DNA of 9,846 nt from positions 1 to 9,846 of the forward strand of contig CAJQMX010000293.1 of the NCBI GenBank assembly GCA_905479515.1, written 5' to 3'. The position numbers were made by a program, and so were the translations under genes. Below, piece by piece: positions 1 to 6,669 of the stretch. Origin of the DNA: an uncultured Parasphingopyxis sp. (GTDB taxonomy: Bacteria > Pseudomonadota > Alphaproteobacteria > Sphingomonadales > Sphingomonadaceae). The notes under the pieces are model-generated. The model had not been told where the DNA came from. It saw only the letters and a list, made by a program, of their open reading frames with translations, and did no database searches. Positions within the stretch are counted from its first letter, which is position 1; every line of letters begins with the position of its first letter.

Positions 1-192
1 CATGTCATGGCCCAACGCCTGCCCATCGGCCAGGTCATCGCAGCGGCGGCACCAGGCATAGAGCAGCCACGCCCGTTCGCGGGTCTCTTTGTCGAACAGC
101 TTGGAGGCCATCGCGAAACTCTGCGAGCCGCGCCCGATCGTCTCACGCGCCTGGGCGACGAGGGCGGCGCGATCAGGCAAGAATCTCTCCAT
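1..192 (-). CDS. crtB: Phytoene synthase CrtB, N-terminal 64 codons (cut by window edge)
   Basis: Phytoene synthase joins two geranylgeranyl diphosphates into phytoene, the first committed carotenoid step, at the cytoplasmic membrane face. The 64 visible codons show the family's N-terminal helices: ARETIGRGSQSFAMAS (residues 15-30), then AWLLYAWCRRCDDLADG (41-57). The latter holds the first Asp-rich motif DDLAD (52-56), which binds the Mg-diphosphate. The rest lies beyond base 1. It is the last visible gene of the crtY-crtI-crtB operon, 90 bp after crtI. I chose the ATG at 192-190; an AGGA ten bases upstream could serve it, and lies in the arm of a hairpin. An alternative start is the TTG at 180-178, preceded by GGAGAG with a 4-base gap. 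The family assignment is secure from the motif and the operon context. Confidence 0.93.
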   Translation of the reverse strand, partial: MERFLPDRAALVAQARETIGRGSQSFAMASKLFDKETRERAWLLYAWCRRCDDLADGQALGHDM

Positions 193-194
193 TC

Positions 195-268
195 CCCGTT
201 AATCCTGAGCTTGTCGAAGGGCGTTGCTCGTCGAAGAGCCATGCTTCGACAGGCTCGACATTAACGGG
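195..268. repeat. REP-like imperfect inverted repeat between crtI and crtB
   Basis: Three nested sets of arms fold this gap into one long hairpin. CCCGTTAAT (195-203) pairs perfectly with ATTAACGGG (260-268). GAGCTTGTCGAAG (207-219) pairs with CTTCGACAGGCTC (244-256) with one G-T wobble. GCTC (226-229) pairs with GAGC (236-239) around a six-base loop. The core CCTGAGCTTGTCGAAGG resembles a short palindromic repeat I recall as abundant between genes in sphingomonads; that is memory, not a search. In the crtI-crtB mRNA it would form just before the crtB start and could stabilise the upstream message or limit crtB translation. Confidence 0.8.
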
Positions 269-282
269 TGTTGGTGGGCCGT

Positions 283-1764
283 TCACCGTACCAGATCATC
301 GATCATCAGTCCGGCGGTCGCCTTGGCGCTGCCGACGACGCCCGGGATGCCCGCGCCGGGATGCGTGCCCGCACCGACAAAATAGAGATTGTCGATAATA
401 TCGTCACGGTTATGGACGCGGAAATAGGCGCTTTGGGTAAGGAGCGGCTCCAGGCTGAACGCGCTCCCTTTATGGGCGTTCAGATCCTCCGCAAAATCCT
501 TGGGCGTATACCAGAATTTGGTCTTGATCCGGTCTTTCAGGCCGGGAATCAGCCGCGCCTCGATATGGTCGAGAATGCGGTTGGCATAATCCTCTCCGAT
601 TGCATCCCAGTCCGCCGGGAACTTGCCGAGATGCGGGACCGGGGCCAGCGCATAGAAAGTTGAACAGCCTTCGGGCGCCATCGACGGATCGGTGATTGTC
701 GGATGGTGCAGATAGAGCGAGAAATCCTCAGCCAGCACGCCATGATCATAGATATCGGTCAGCAGCCCCTCATAGCGCGGGCCGAACAGGATCATATGGT
801 GCGGAATGCCCGGCCATGTGCCTTCCACGCCAAAGTGCAGCACGAAAAGCGAGGGCGAATAGCGTTTCTTGAGCAGGCTTTTCGTCGCCCGCTCGCCGCG
901 CTTCGAGCTGGTCAAAAGATCGCGATAGCTGTGCACGATATCGGCATTGCTCGCGACGGCATCGAAGTCATCATGCCAGCCGCTCTCACAGCGCAGCCCG
1001 GTAACCCGGTCCCCCTTGGTTGCGATATCGACAACCGGATCGCCGATCCGCACATGGCCGCCAATCCGCTCAAAATGCGCAATCATGCCCGCGACCAGCC
1101 GGTTCGTGCCGCCCTTGGCAAACCAGACGCCGCCATCCTTTTCGAGCTTGTGGATCAACGCATATAGCGCGCTGGTCTTCATCGGACTGCCGCCAACGAG
1201 CAACGTGTGGAAGGAGAGCGCCTCGCGAAGCTTCTCATTTTCGACAAAGCTCGAGACCATCGCATAGACAGAGCGCCACGCCTGTTTGCGGACCAGCGCG
1301 GGCGCGGCCTTGATCATCGATTTGAAATCGAGGAACGGCACATCGCCAAGCTTCACATAGCCTTCCTCATAAACGCCTGCCGAATATTCCAGGAACCGGC
1401 GATAGCCTTCGACATCGGCCGGATTGAGCTTCTCAATCTCCTTAGTCAGATCGACTTCATCGTTCGAATAATCGAAATTCGTGCCATCGGGCCAGTTCAG
1501 CCGATAGAAGGGGAAAACCGGTTCCAGCTCGACATCGTCTTTCATGTCCGCGCCGGTCAGCGCCCAAAGCTGGGTCAGGCAATCGGGATCGGTGATCACC
1601 GTCGGCCCGCCATCAAAGACGAACCCGTCACGCTCCCAATAATATGCGCGTCCGCCCGGCTTGTCCCGCGCTTCAACAATTGTCGTATCGATCCCTGCCG
1701 ATTGCAGGCGGATGGCCAGAGCCAATCCCCCAAAACCTGCGCCGATCACGGCTGCCTTGGTCAT
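283..1764 (-). CDS. crtI: Phytoene desaturase CrtI
   Basis: CrtI is an FAD-dependent, membrane-associated desaturase that introduces double bonds into phytoene; the bacterial four-step type yields lycopene, the substrate of CrtY. The 493-residue product has the usual family length. Residues 6-13 (VIGAGFGG) form the Rossmann dinucleotide-binding loop, followed by the conserved EARDKPGGRA and DGGPTVITDP segments. Near the C-terminus lies the CrtI signature FVGAGTHPGAGIPGVVGSAK. The ATG overlaps the crtY stop in an ATGA (1761-1764), so translation is probably coupled; no strong Shine-Dalgarno is visible. Four-step specificity is inferred from the neighbouring lycopene cyclase. Nothing looks damaged. 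Confidence 0.97.
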   Translation of the reverse strand: MTKAAVIGAGFGGLALAIRLQSAGIDTTIVEARDKPGGRAYYWERDGFVFDGGPTVITDPDCLTQLWALTGADMKDDVELEPVFPFYRLNWPDGTNFDYSNDEVDLTKEIEKLNPADVEGYRRFLEYSAGVYEEGYVKLGDVPFLDFKSMIKAAPALVRKQAWRSVYAMVSSFVENEKLREALSFHTLLVGGSPMKTSALYALIHKLEKDGGVWFAKGGTNRLVAGMIAHFERIGGHVRIGDPVVDIATKGDRVTGLRCESGWHDDFDAVASNADIVHSYRDLLTSSKRGERATKSLLKKRYSPSLFVLHFGVEGTWPGIPHHMILFGPRYEGLLTDIYDHGVLAEDFSLYLHHPTITDPSMAPEGCSTFYALAPVPHLGKFPADWDAIGEDYANRILDHIEARLIPGLKDRIKTKFWYTPKDFAEDLNAHKGSAFSLEPLLTQSAYFRVHNRDDIIDNLYFVGAGTHPGAGIPGVVGSAKATAGLMIDDLVR

Positions 1765-2960
1765 GCGTTTCTGCTCTTTCGTCGCTTGCTCTTCAATATG
1801 GCCCCAAGGCCACGGCCAACCGGGATAGGCGGCTTTCCGGATATGATACGCAGCTTGTCTGTCCAGCGGCTGCGCCCTGCATAGAAGCGCGATATAAGGG
1901 CGGGGCTCAACCGATAAAAGCGTTCAAGGATTTTATATCGGTCTGCCGTGTCCGCGCCGTAGAACATCATGCTGTCCAGCATCCGGTAATAGCTGGTTTC
2001 GCGCCATCTTTGCGCAGCCCTGACGATCAGCTTTTCGTGCAGGGCTTCGCCGGTCAGGTCTGCATGGTCAGCGATATAGAGCGCGCTGCGCACCGCATCG
2101 GGCAATGAATAGCCGGTGACCGGGTGGAACAGGCTTGCCCGCACCCCCGCTTTGGGCACCGCTCCGGTCGAGCGCCAATATTGGCCGAATTCGCCGCTGC
2201 AGATGACGGGCAACACGCCTTTTTCCCGGTGCATGATCTTGGCGACCGTCCAGCCCTGCGCCGCCGCATAGGCCAGCGCGCGCTCCTCGATCTGTGCCGC
2301 GTCCAGCTCCGGCCCGTCGCTATAATAGGTGTCCTCGACAAAGATCCGCTGCGGCCCAAAGGGCAGCACATAGACAAAGCGATAGCCGTCAATCTGCTCA
2401 ACCGTCGCGTCCATGATGATCGGGCGTTCAAGGCCATGCGGCTCGGTCAGCTCAAGCTCCAGCCCGACAAATTTCTGCCAGCCCCCCTGCAGCGCATCGA
2501 GATCGCCCATGCCCCGGCAATCAATGACCGCGCGCGCGGCAATCTCTTCGCCGCTGTCGAGGACGACCTGATCACGGGTCATGGAAGCAGCCGCCACACC
2601 CGTGCGGACCGCATCCTCAGGCAGTGCCGCACGCACGGCAGCATCGAACTGATCCGAGCGAATCGAGTGATAGGCGGTGTCCAGCGTCCGCTGATGCGCG
2701 GGAAACCGGACTTCATAATCATCCCAGCGATGGGTGATCATCGGCTGGAGCAGCGCCATGCCCCCGGCATCGACATCGCCTGCAAAGAAAGACCAGATAT
2801 GATTGCCGCCGAGCACCGGCCCAGCCTCGATCAATTGCAGCCGGATATCGGGCCGCGCCTGATGCAGGGCCAGCGCAATCAACCCGCCAGCGAGCCCGCC
2901 GCCCAGTATCGCGATATCGCAGTCCAGATTATGGCCGGTTCCGGCTTCTGCATGACCCAT
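1761..2960 (-). CDS. crtY: Lycopene beta-cyclase CrtY
   Basis: CrtY cyclises the ends of lycopene to beta-ionone rings, giving gamma- and then beta-carotene. Numbered from the ATG at 2960 (399 residues), GGGLAGG (20-26) is the dinucleotide-binding loop and GGNHIWSF (51-58) a CrtY hallmark. VIDCRG (145-150) follows, then VYVLPFGPQRIFVEDT ending near 211, whose Glu-209 matches the catalytic acid of the family, and later HPVTGYSLPDAV. Its length is close to typical CrtY (about 380-390). A GTG at 2966 would add two residues. I prefer the ATG because TATAAA lies only eight bases before it, too close for the GTG to be well inside a transcript. It is first in the operon and overlaps crtI by four bases. 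Confidence 0.96.
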   Translation of the reverse strand: MGHAEAGTGHNLDCDIAILGGGLAGGLIALALHQARPDIRLQLIEAGPVLGGNHIWSFFAGDVDAGGMALLQPMITHRWDDYEVRFPAHQRTLDTAYHSIRSDQFDAAVRAALPEDAVRTGVAAASMTRDQVVLDSGEEIAARAVIDCRGMGDLDALQGGWQKFVGLELELTEPHGLERPIIMDATVEQIDGYRFVYVLPFGPQRIFVEDTYYSDGPELDAAQIEERALAYAAAQGWTVAKIMHREKGVLPVICSGEFGQYWRSTGAVPKAGVRASLFHPVTGYSLPDAVRSALYIADHADLTGEALHEKLIVRAAQRWRETSYYRMLDSMMFYGADTADRYKILERFYRLSPALISRFYAGRSRWTDKLRIISGKPPIPVGRGLGAILKSKRRKSRNA

Positions 2961-2968
2961 GCGCACGC

Positions 2969-2974
2969 TTTATA
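2969..2974 (-). promoter_or_regulatory. Possible -10 element (TATAAA) for the crt operon, leaderless type
   Basis: On the minus strand TATAAA is followed by eight bases and then the crtY ATG, so transcription would start at or next to the start codon. No Shine-Dalgarno precedes crtY, which fits a leaderless mRNA. No acceptable -35 hexamer is found 16-18 bp upstream (ACTGTT at 17), so an activator-dependent or alternative-sigma promoter, or no promoter, is equally possible. Confidence 0.28.
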
Positions 2975-3041
2975 GAAAAGCCGGGATGGCGAACAGTCTG
3001 TAACTGGCGAGAAAGGGGAAGGCGGGCAGCCAATGCTGCTC

Positions 3042-3069
3042 TTGCACAATCAGGAAATCGCGCTATTCC
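3042..3069 (+). promoter_or_regulatory. Candidate promoter of the riboswitch-btuB transcript
   Basis: TTGCAC (3042-3047), a 16-bp spacer and TATTCC (3064-3069) resemble a housekeeping sigma-70-type promoter. Transcription would begin near 3076, about 40 bases before the riboswitch P1 stem. The rest of 2961-3114 holds no gene; it is the divergent control region between the crt operon and btuB. Confidence 0.4.
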
Positions 3070-3114
3070 GACGCGGGAAAGGCAAGACCGGGCAACCGGA
3101 GGCGTCTTTCAAAT

Positions 3115-3309
3115 GCGCGCCGGTAGCGGGAATGCAGTGCGAGCCCATGCTCCAATCTGCAGCTATCCTTGTAACTGTAAGCGGTGAGCGCATCCTGCAC
3201 GTGGCCTGAAACGGCCACAGCCACTGGATGTTTCGGTTTTGACCGGAGCCATATCTGGGAAGGCGCAGGAGGCGCGATGACCCGTGAGCCAGGAGACCGA
3301 CCGATGCGC
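3115..3309 (+). promoter_or_regulatory. Cobalamin (B12) riboswitch aptamer
   Basis: The conserved landmarks of the cobalamin riboswitch appear in order. GCGCGCCGGT (3115-3124) pairs with ACCGATGCGC (3300-3309) as the closing P1 stem, with one mismatch and one wobble. GGGAATGCAGTGCGAG (3128-3143) follows, then TAACTGTAAGCGGTGAGC (3172-3189). GCCACTGG (3220-3227) and CTGGGAAGGCG (3255-3265) come next. GATGACCCGTGAGCCAGGAG with ACC (3275-3298) contains the B12 box. Adenosyl- or methylcobalamin binding is known to switch off downstream genes. It directly precedes a TonB-dependent receptor, the classic arrangement for btuB. Which cobalamin form it prefers cannot be told from sequence by eye. Confidence 0.92.
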
Positions 3310-3495
3310 GTCGCTCTTGCCGGGCTCAAGGATTGGTCAGGCGCGGAACGGTTTCTGTCTGAGCGACATGAAGCGGCAGGGGCCGTTTCGACCGGAGCAG
3401 ACGGGCGCGGCATGCCGCTCGCTTGCTCGGATAGGCCGCGCATCTGCACGGAGGCCCCCGCCACATCGCGCTCAGCATGTGGAGACCGAAGACCA
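3310..3495 (+). promoter_or_regulatory. Long riboswitch expression platform and btuB leader
   Basis: These 186 bases between aptamer and btuB hold no convincing gene. No GC hairpin followed by a T-run is present, so control is more likely at translation than by termination. The btuB ribosome binding site GGAG (3481-3484) lies 11 bases before the ATG. An upstream segment (3350-3360) can pair imperfectly with 3483-3494: GGTTT with AGACC-side bases, then GTCT with AGAC, partly covering that site. A perfect 12-base palindrome GCGGCATGCCGC lies at 3407-3418. The pairing is hand-drawn and not energy-tested. Confidence 0.5.
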
Positions 3496-5418
3496 ATGAA
3501 ATATCTATCCTATGGCGTTGCTGTGTCAGCGCTCCTCGTTCCCGCTATCGCGCACGCCCAGGCCGGGCTTCCCGAAAACCCGAATGACACGCTGATCGTT
3601 ACCGGCACACGGGCCGCCGACCCCCTGCCCCTCGACCAGCAGGGAGGCTCCGTCACGGTCATCGATTCCGAAGCGCTCGTGCAGCGTCAGGCGCGTGAGA
3701 TAACGGACATATTGCGCGATGTTCCGGGGCTGGCAGTGTCCGGCTCTCCCAGCCTCACCCAGATCCGCATTCGCGGTGCCGAGGCCAACCACACGCTGGT
3801 GCTGGTCGACGGCATCGAAGTCTCTGATCCCTTTTTCGGCGAGTTTGATTTTGGCAGCCTCGCCATTGATCAGGCGGCGCGGATCGAGGTTTTGCGCGGC
3901 CAGCAAAGCGCGCTTTACGGTTCGGACGCGATTGGCGGCGTCATCCAGTATTTCACCCTGCTCGGCAGCGAAGCGCCCGGTGTTCAGTTGCGCGCCGAGG
4001 GCGGCTCGTTCGGCACCTTCAACGCCGCTGCGCGCTATGGCGGGGTTGCCGGTGATCTCGATTATGCGATCTCGGCCACCCATATCGGAACCAGCGGCAC
4101 GGTCGGCACGCGCGGCGGCACACGCACCCTCGACAAGACGACCAATGCCGTGTCGCTCAACGCCTTGTGGACACCCGCCCCCCATGCCCGGGTCCGGATC
4201 GTCGGCCGCTGGTCGGCGACCGACAATGAATTCAACGACCAGGATTTCACATTTAGCAGCCCGACCTTCGGCTTCGCGGTCGATTCACCGGGCACCTGGA
4301 CAGAAAATGAAGGCCTGTACGCGCTGATCAGCGGCGAGATTGACCTGCTCGATGATCGCTGGACCCATGCGCTGACCGCCCAGATTGCCGATATCGACCG
4401 GGTTGGATTCAGCAACTCAGTGATAAATGCGGGCAATGAAGGACAGCGCCTCAAAGGCTCATATGTGTCCAGTCTGCGCCTCGGCACCGAGGCGCTGCGC
4501 CACACGATCACCTTTGCCGGCGATTGGGAGCGCGAACGCTATCGCAATACCACGCCGGGCGGCTTTGCCTTTACCGGTCGCCGCCAGATCCGCAATCTGG
4601 GGCTGGTTGCCGAATATGGACTGGTCGCCAATGATCGATTGTCATTCGATGCGGCGCTGCGCTGGGACGAAAATTCGCGGTTTGACGACACGCTGACCTA
4701 CCGGGTGCAAGGCAGCTACGCCTTTGATTTCGGCCTGCGCGCCCGCGCAGCAGCAGGATCGGGCATCAAGAATCCCGGCTTTTTCGAACTGTTCGGTTTT
4801 ACCGACGGACGCTTTATCGGCAATGCCGCGCTGAAGCCCGAACGATCCGAAGGTTGGGAGATCGGGCTGGAACAGACGCTTGCCGAGGGTACCATCACCA
4901 TCGGCGCGACCTATTTCGAAAGCACGCTGGAAGACGAGATCTTCACCGATTATCCGGCCCCCACTTTTGTCGCGACCCCGGCCAACCGCACCACGCAATC
5001 GCGCCAGCATGGTGTCGAGACATTCCTGCGCGCGCAGCTTGGCCGGGCATGGCGGATCGATGCCAGCTATACGCGGCTGACGTCCAGGGAAAACGGTGTC
5101 CGCGAAGCCCGGCGGCCACGGGATACCGCCAATATCGCGATATCCTGGCAGGCGCCCGAAGAGCGCGGCGGGCTCACCCTGATGGTCAGGCACAGCGGAT
5201 CGCAAACCGACAATGCCTTTCTCGATCCAAGCTTTATCCCGACGGTCGTCACACTGGACAGTTTCACCCTTGTGTCACTCGCCGGGTCGCTGCCGATCAT
5301 CGACGGCGTTGAGCTGACCGCCCGGGTCGAGAATCTGCTCGATCAAAGCTATGAGCAGATCTTCAGCTTCACCAATCCGGGCATCGGTGCATTCGCCGGT
5401 ATCCGCGCGCGTTTCTAA
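3496..5418 (+). CDS. btuB: TonB-dependent outer-membrane receptor, probable cobalamin transporter BtuB
   Basis: This 640-residue product is an outer-membrane beta-barrel with an N-terminal plug that imports a ligand using TonB energy. Residues 1-21 are a signal peptide ending AHA before Gln-22. DTLIVTG (31-37) is the TonB box. The plug follows (DVPGLAVSGSPSLTQIRIRG, VLVDGIEV, IEVLRGQQSALYGSDAIGG), then the barrel, ending in the terminal Phe (GIRARF) needed for outer-membrane insertion. Length is close to E. coli BtuB (614). The cobalamin riboswitch upstream makes vitamin B12 or a related corrinoid the likely ligand; that is inferred from context. The frame stays open back to 3184, but the signal peptide and GGAG at 3481 place the start at 3496. 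Confidence 0.9.
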   Translation: MKYLSYGVAVSALLVPAIAHAQAGLPENPNDTLIVTGTRAADPLPLDQQGGSVTVIDSEALVQRQAREITDILRDVPGLAVSGSPSLTQIRIRGAEANHTLVLVDGIEVSDPFFGEFDFGSLAIDQAARIEVLRGQQSALYGSDAIGGVIQYFTLLGSEAPGVQLRAEGGSFGTFNAAARYGGVAGDLDYAISATHIGTSGTVGTRGGTRTLDKTTNAVSLNALWTPAPHARVRIVGRWSATDNEFNDQDFTFSSPTFGFAVDSPGTWTENEGLYALISGEIDLLDDRWTHALTAQIADIDRVGFSNSVINAGNEGQRLKGSYVSSLRLGTEALRHTITFAGDWERERYRNTTPGGFAFTGRRQIRNLGLVAEYGLVANDRLSFDAALRWDENSRFDDTLTYRVQGSYAFDFGLRARAAAGSGIKNPGFFELFGFTDGRFIGNAALKPERSEGWEIGLEQTLAEGTITIGATYFESTLEDEIFTDYPAPTFVATPANRTTQSRQHGVETFLRAQLGRAWRIDASYTRLTSRENGVREARRPRDTANIAISWQAPEERGGLTLMVRHSGSQTDNAFLDPSFIPTVVTLDSFTLVSLAGSLPIIDGVELTARVENLLDQSYEQIFSFTNPGIGAFAGIRARF

Positions 5419-5431
5419 CCCGCCAACGCCC

Positions 5432-5470
5432 GCGTCACCCGGAACGGCATTGCGCTATTCCGGGTGACGC
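5432..5470 (+). terminator. Perfect 13-bp stem-loop after btuB
   Basis: GCGTCACCCGGAA (5432-5444) and TTCCGGGTGACGC (5458-5470) are exact inverted complements around a 13-base loop, starting 13 bases after the btuB stop. There is no T-tract, so it is either a weak terminator, an mRNA 3'-end stabiliser or a REP-like element. Its right arm also holds the candidate -35 of the next gene. Confidence 0.55.
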
Positions 5471-5492
5471 TGGCCAAGCCGCGGTCTATGCT
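5464..5492 (+). promoter_or_regulatory. Candidate leaderless promoter for the desaturase gene
   Basis: GTGACG (5464-5469), a 17-bp spacer and TATGCT (5487-5492) are followed by six bases and then the ATG at 5499. Each hexamer matches four of six consensus positions and the spacing is ideal. Transcription would start at about the A of the ATG, which agrees with the lack of any Shine-Dalgarno. Confidence 0.45.
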
Positions 5493-5498
5493 TGCGCC

Positions 5499-6278
5499 AT
5501 GTCCGCCAGCCTGATCGCCATCTGTATTTCCGCGCTCGCGATGACGATGATCGTCGGTCTGCGCTATCTGGCGGCAAGCGGGCTGTTCGCATGGCTGACA
5601 TCCAGAGTGCGGCCGGGCCTGTATGCGAGCCTCAAACCGCAGATCGGCCGTGAGATATACTGGTCGCTGCTGAGCGCCGCCATTTATGGTGTGCCTGCCG
5701 GGATCGTCGCCTGGGGCTGGGACACACATGGCTGGACATTGATCTACAGCGACATCGCCGCATGGCCGCTCTGGTACTGGCCGCTCTCCATCTTCCTCTA
5801 TCTTTTTGCCCATGACACATGGTTTTACTGGACCCATCGCTGGCTGCACGAGCCAAAGCCGTTCCGCATCGCGCACGCCGTTCACCATGCCAGCCGCCCG
5901 CCCACAGCATGGGCCGCGATGAGCTTTCACCCGGTAGAAGCGCTAACCGGGGCTATCGTGATTCCGGCCCTGGTTTTCCTGATCCCCATTCATATTGCCG
6001 CTTTGGCTGTTGTTTTGACGATTATGACGATAATGGGTGTAACCAATCATATGGGCTGGGAGATTTTTCCGAAGTTCATAGTTGGGGGCGCAGCAGGGCG
6101 CTGGCTGATAACGGCAAGCCATCATCAGCGGCACCATGCAGAGTATAGGTGTAATTATGGGCTATATTTCCGGTTCTGGGATCGGCTCTGCCGGACCGAT
6201 ACAGGTTTGGGCAGCTTCGATGGCGAAAGCCGGAGCAGCGGCAACGGCGTTTCTGCTGCTGGCGGGAGTCAGTCCTAG
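5499..6278 (+). CDS. Sterol desaturase / fatty acid hydroxylase superfamily membrane protein
   Basis: This 259-residue integral membrane protein belongs to the di-iron hydroxylase/desaturase superfamily (C5-sterol desaturase, fatty acid hydroxylase, CrtZ-like). The iron-binding histidine clusters are intact: H105 and HRWLH (113-117), HAVHH (126-130), H144, H184 and HHQRHH (208-213). Hydrophobic segments lie around residues 5-30, 55-75, 88-105 and 150-183. Recognisable family sequence ends near residue 240 (FWDRLCRTDTGLGSF); the last 19 codons overlap the next gene and read as low-complexity Ser/Gly. The substrate is unknown. A carotenoid hydroxylase is possible given the crt operon nearby, but the protein is longer than CrtZ (about 160-180), so a lipid or hopanoid-like substrate is as likely. 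No Shine-Dalgarno is visible. Confidence 0.88.
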   Translation: MSASLIAICISALAMTMIVGLRYLAASGLFAWLTSRVRPGLYASLKPQIGREIYWSLLSAAIYGVPAGIVAWGWDTHGWTLIYSDIAAWPLWYWPLSIFLYLFAHDTWFYWTHRWLHEPKPFRIAHAVHHASRPPTAWAAMSFHPVEALTGAIVIPALVFLIPIHIAALAVVLTIMTIMGVTNHMGWEIFPKFIVGGAAGRWLITASHHQRHHAEYRCNYGLYFRFWDRLCRTDTGLGSFDGESRSSGNGVSAAGGSQS

Positions 6279-6648
6279 CGGTGAGCTTGAGGTCAATGTC
6301 GAGGAGCTACGCTCCAACAACGGCCTGATCCATGTTTGCGTGACGCGCAACGAACGCCATTTTCCCGATTGCGCGGGCGACCCGAGTGCGACCAAGGAAA
6401 GTTTCCGCGTCCGCGACACGCGCTCGGTTCACTTCGCCAACCTGCCCTCGGGCCAATATGCCATCGCCATCCTGCATGACGAGAACAGCAACAACCAGCT
6501 GGATCGCTTTGCCGGCATCCCGCGCGAAGGCATCGGCTTTTCGCGCAATCCGCGCTTCTCCTTCGGGCCGCCGGCATTCTCGTCAGCCCGCTTCACACTT
6601 GCCAATGGCGGCGATGTGCAGCGCATCCGGATGCGTTACTTTCTGTAA
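6220..6648 (+). CDS. DUF2141 family secreted protein
   Basis: The 142-residue product has an N-terminal hydrophobic segment (about 5-18) that looks like a signal peptide, then a small beta-rich domain. HDENSNNQLDRFAGIPREG (86-104) followed by IGFSRN is the hallmark of DUF2141. Cys-40 and Cys-51 could form a disulfide outside the cytoplasm. Upstream in-frame ATGs at 6136 and 6157 would add up to 28 residues before the signal peptide and lie deep inside the desaturase gene. I chose 6220 because it puts the charged and hydrophobic signal at the N-terminus. It overlaps the desaturase by 59 bases, which suggests translational coupling and a shared role. The function of DUF2141 is not known; by position it may act on the desaturase's lipid product or partner it in the periplasm. 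Confidence 0.85.
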   Translation: MAKAGAAATAFLLLAGVSPSGELEVNVEELRSNNGLIHVCVTRNERHFPDCAGDPSATKESFRVRDTRSVHFANLPSGQYAIAILHDENSNNQLDRFAGIPREGIGFSRNPRFSFGPPAFSSARFTLANGGDVQRIRMRYFL

Positions 6649-6669
6649 AGTGCGCCGCCGACCCAGCGT

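Noticed and set aside
3063..3464. 133-codon minus-strand frame across the riboswitch
   Set aside because: Low-complexity Arg/Ser/Pro composition, no start signal, and it is antisense to a strongly supported RNA element.
3407..3480. Rho-independent terminator in the riboswitch platform
   Set aside because: GC-rich palindromes exist, but no T-run follows any of them.
3184..3495. N-terminal extension of the btuB reading frame, including an ATG at 3304
   Set aside because: It overlaps the riboswitch, has no signal or domain, and the signal peptide with its own Shine-Dalgarno begins at 3496.
3526..4185. Long antisense frame inside btuB
   Set aside because: It is the mirror of a GC-rich coding gene; the product shows no recognisable domain while the plus strand encodes a complete receptor.
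5499..6278. Naming the membrane hydroxylase crtZ
   Set aside because: The histidine clusters are shared by the whole superfamily and the protein is much longer than typical CrtZ; the carotenoid link is only positional.
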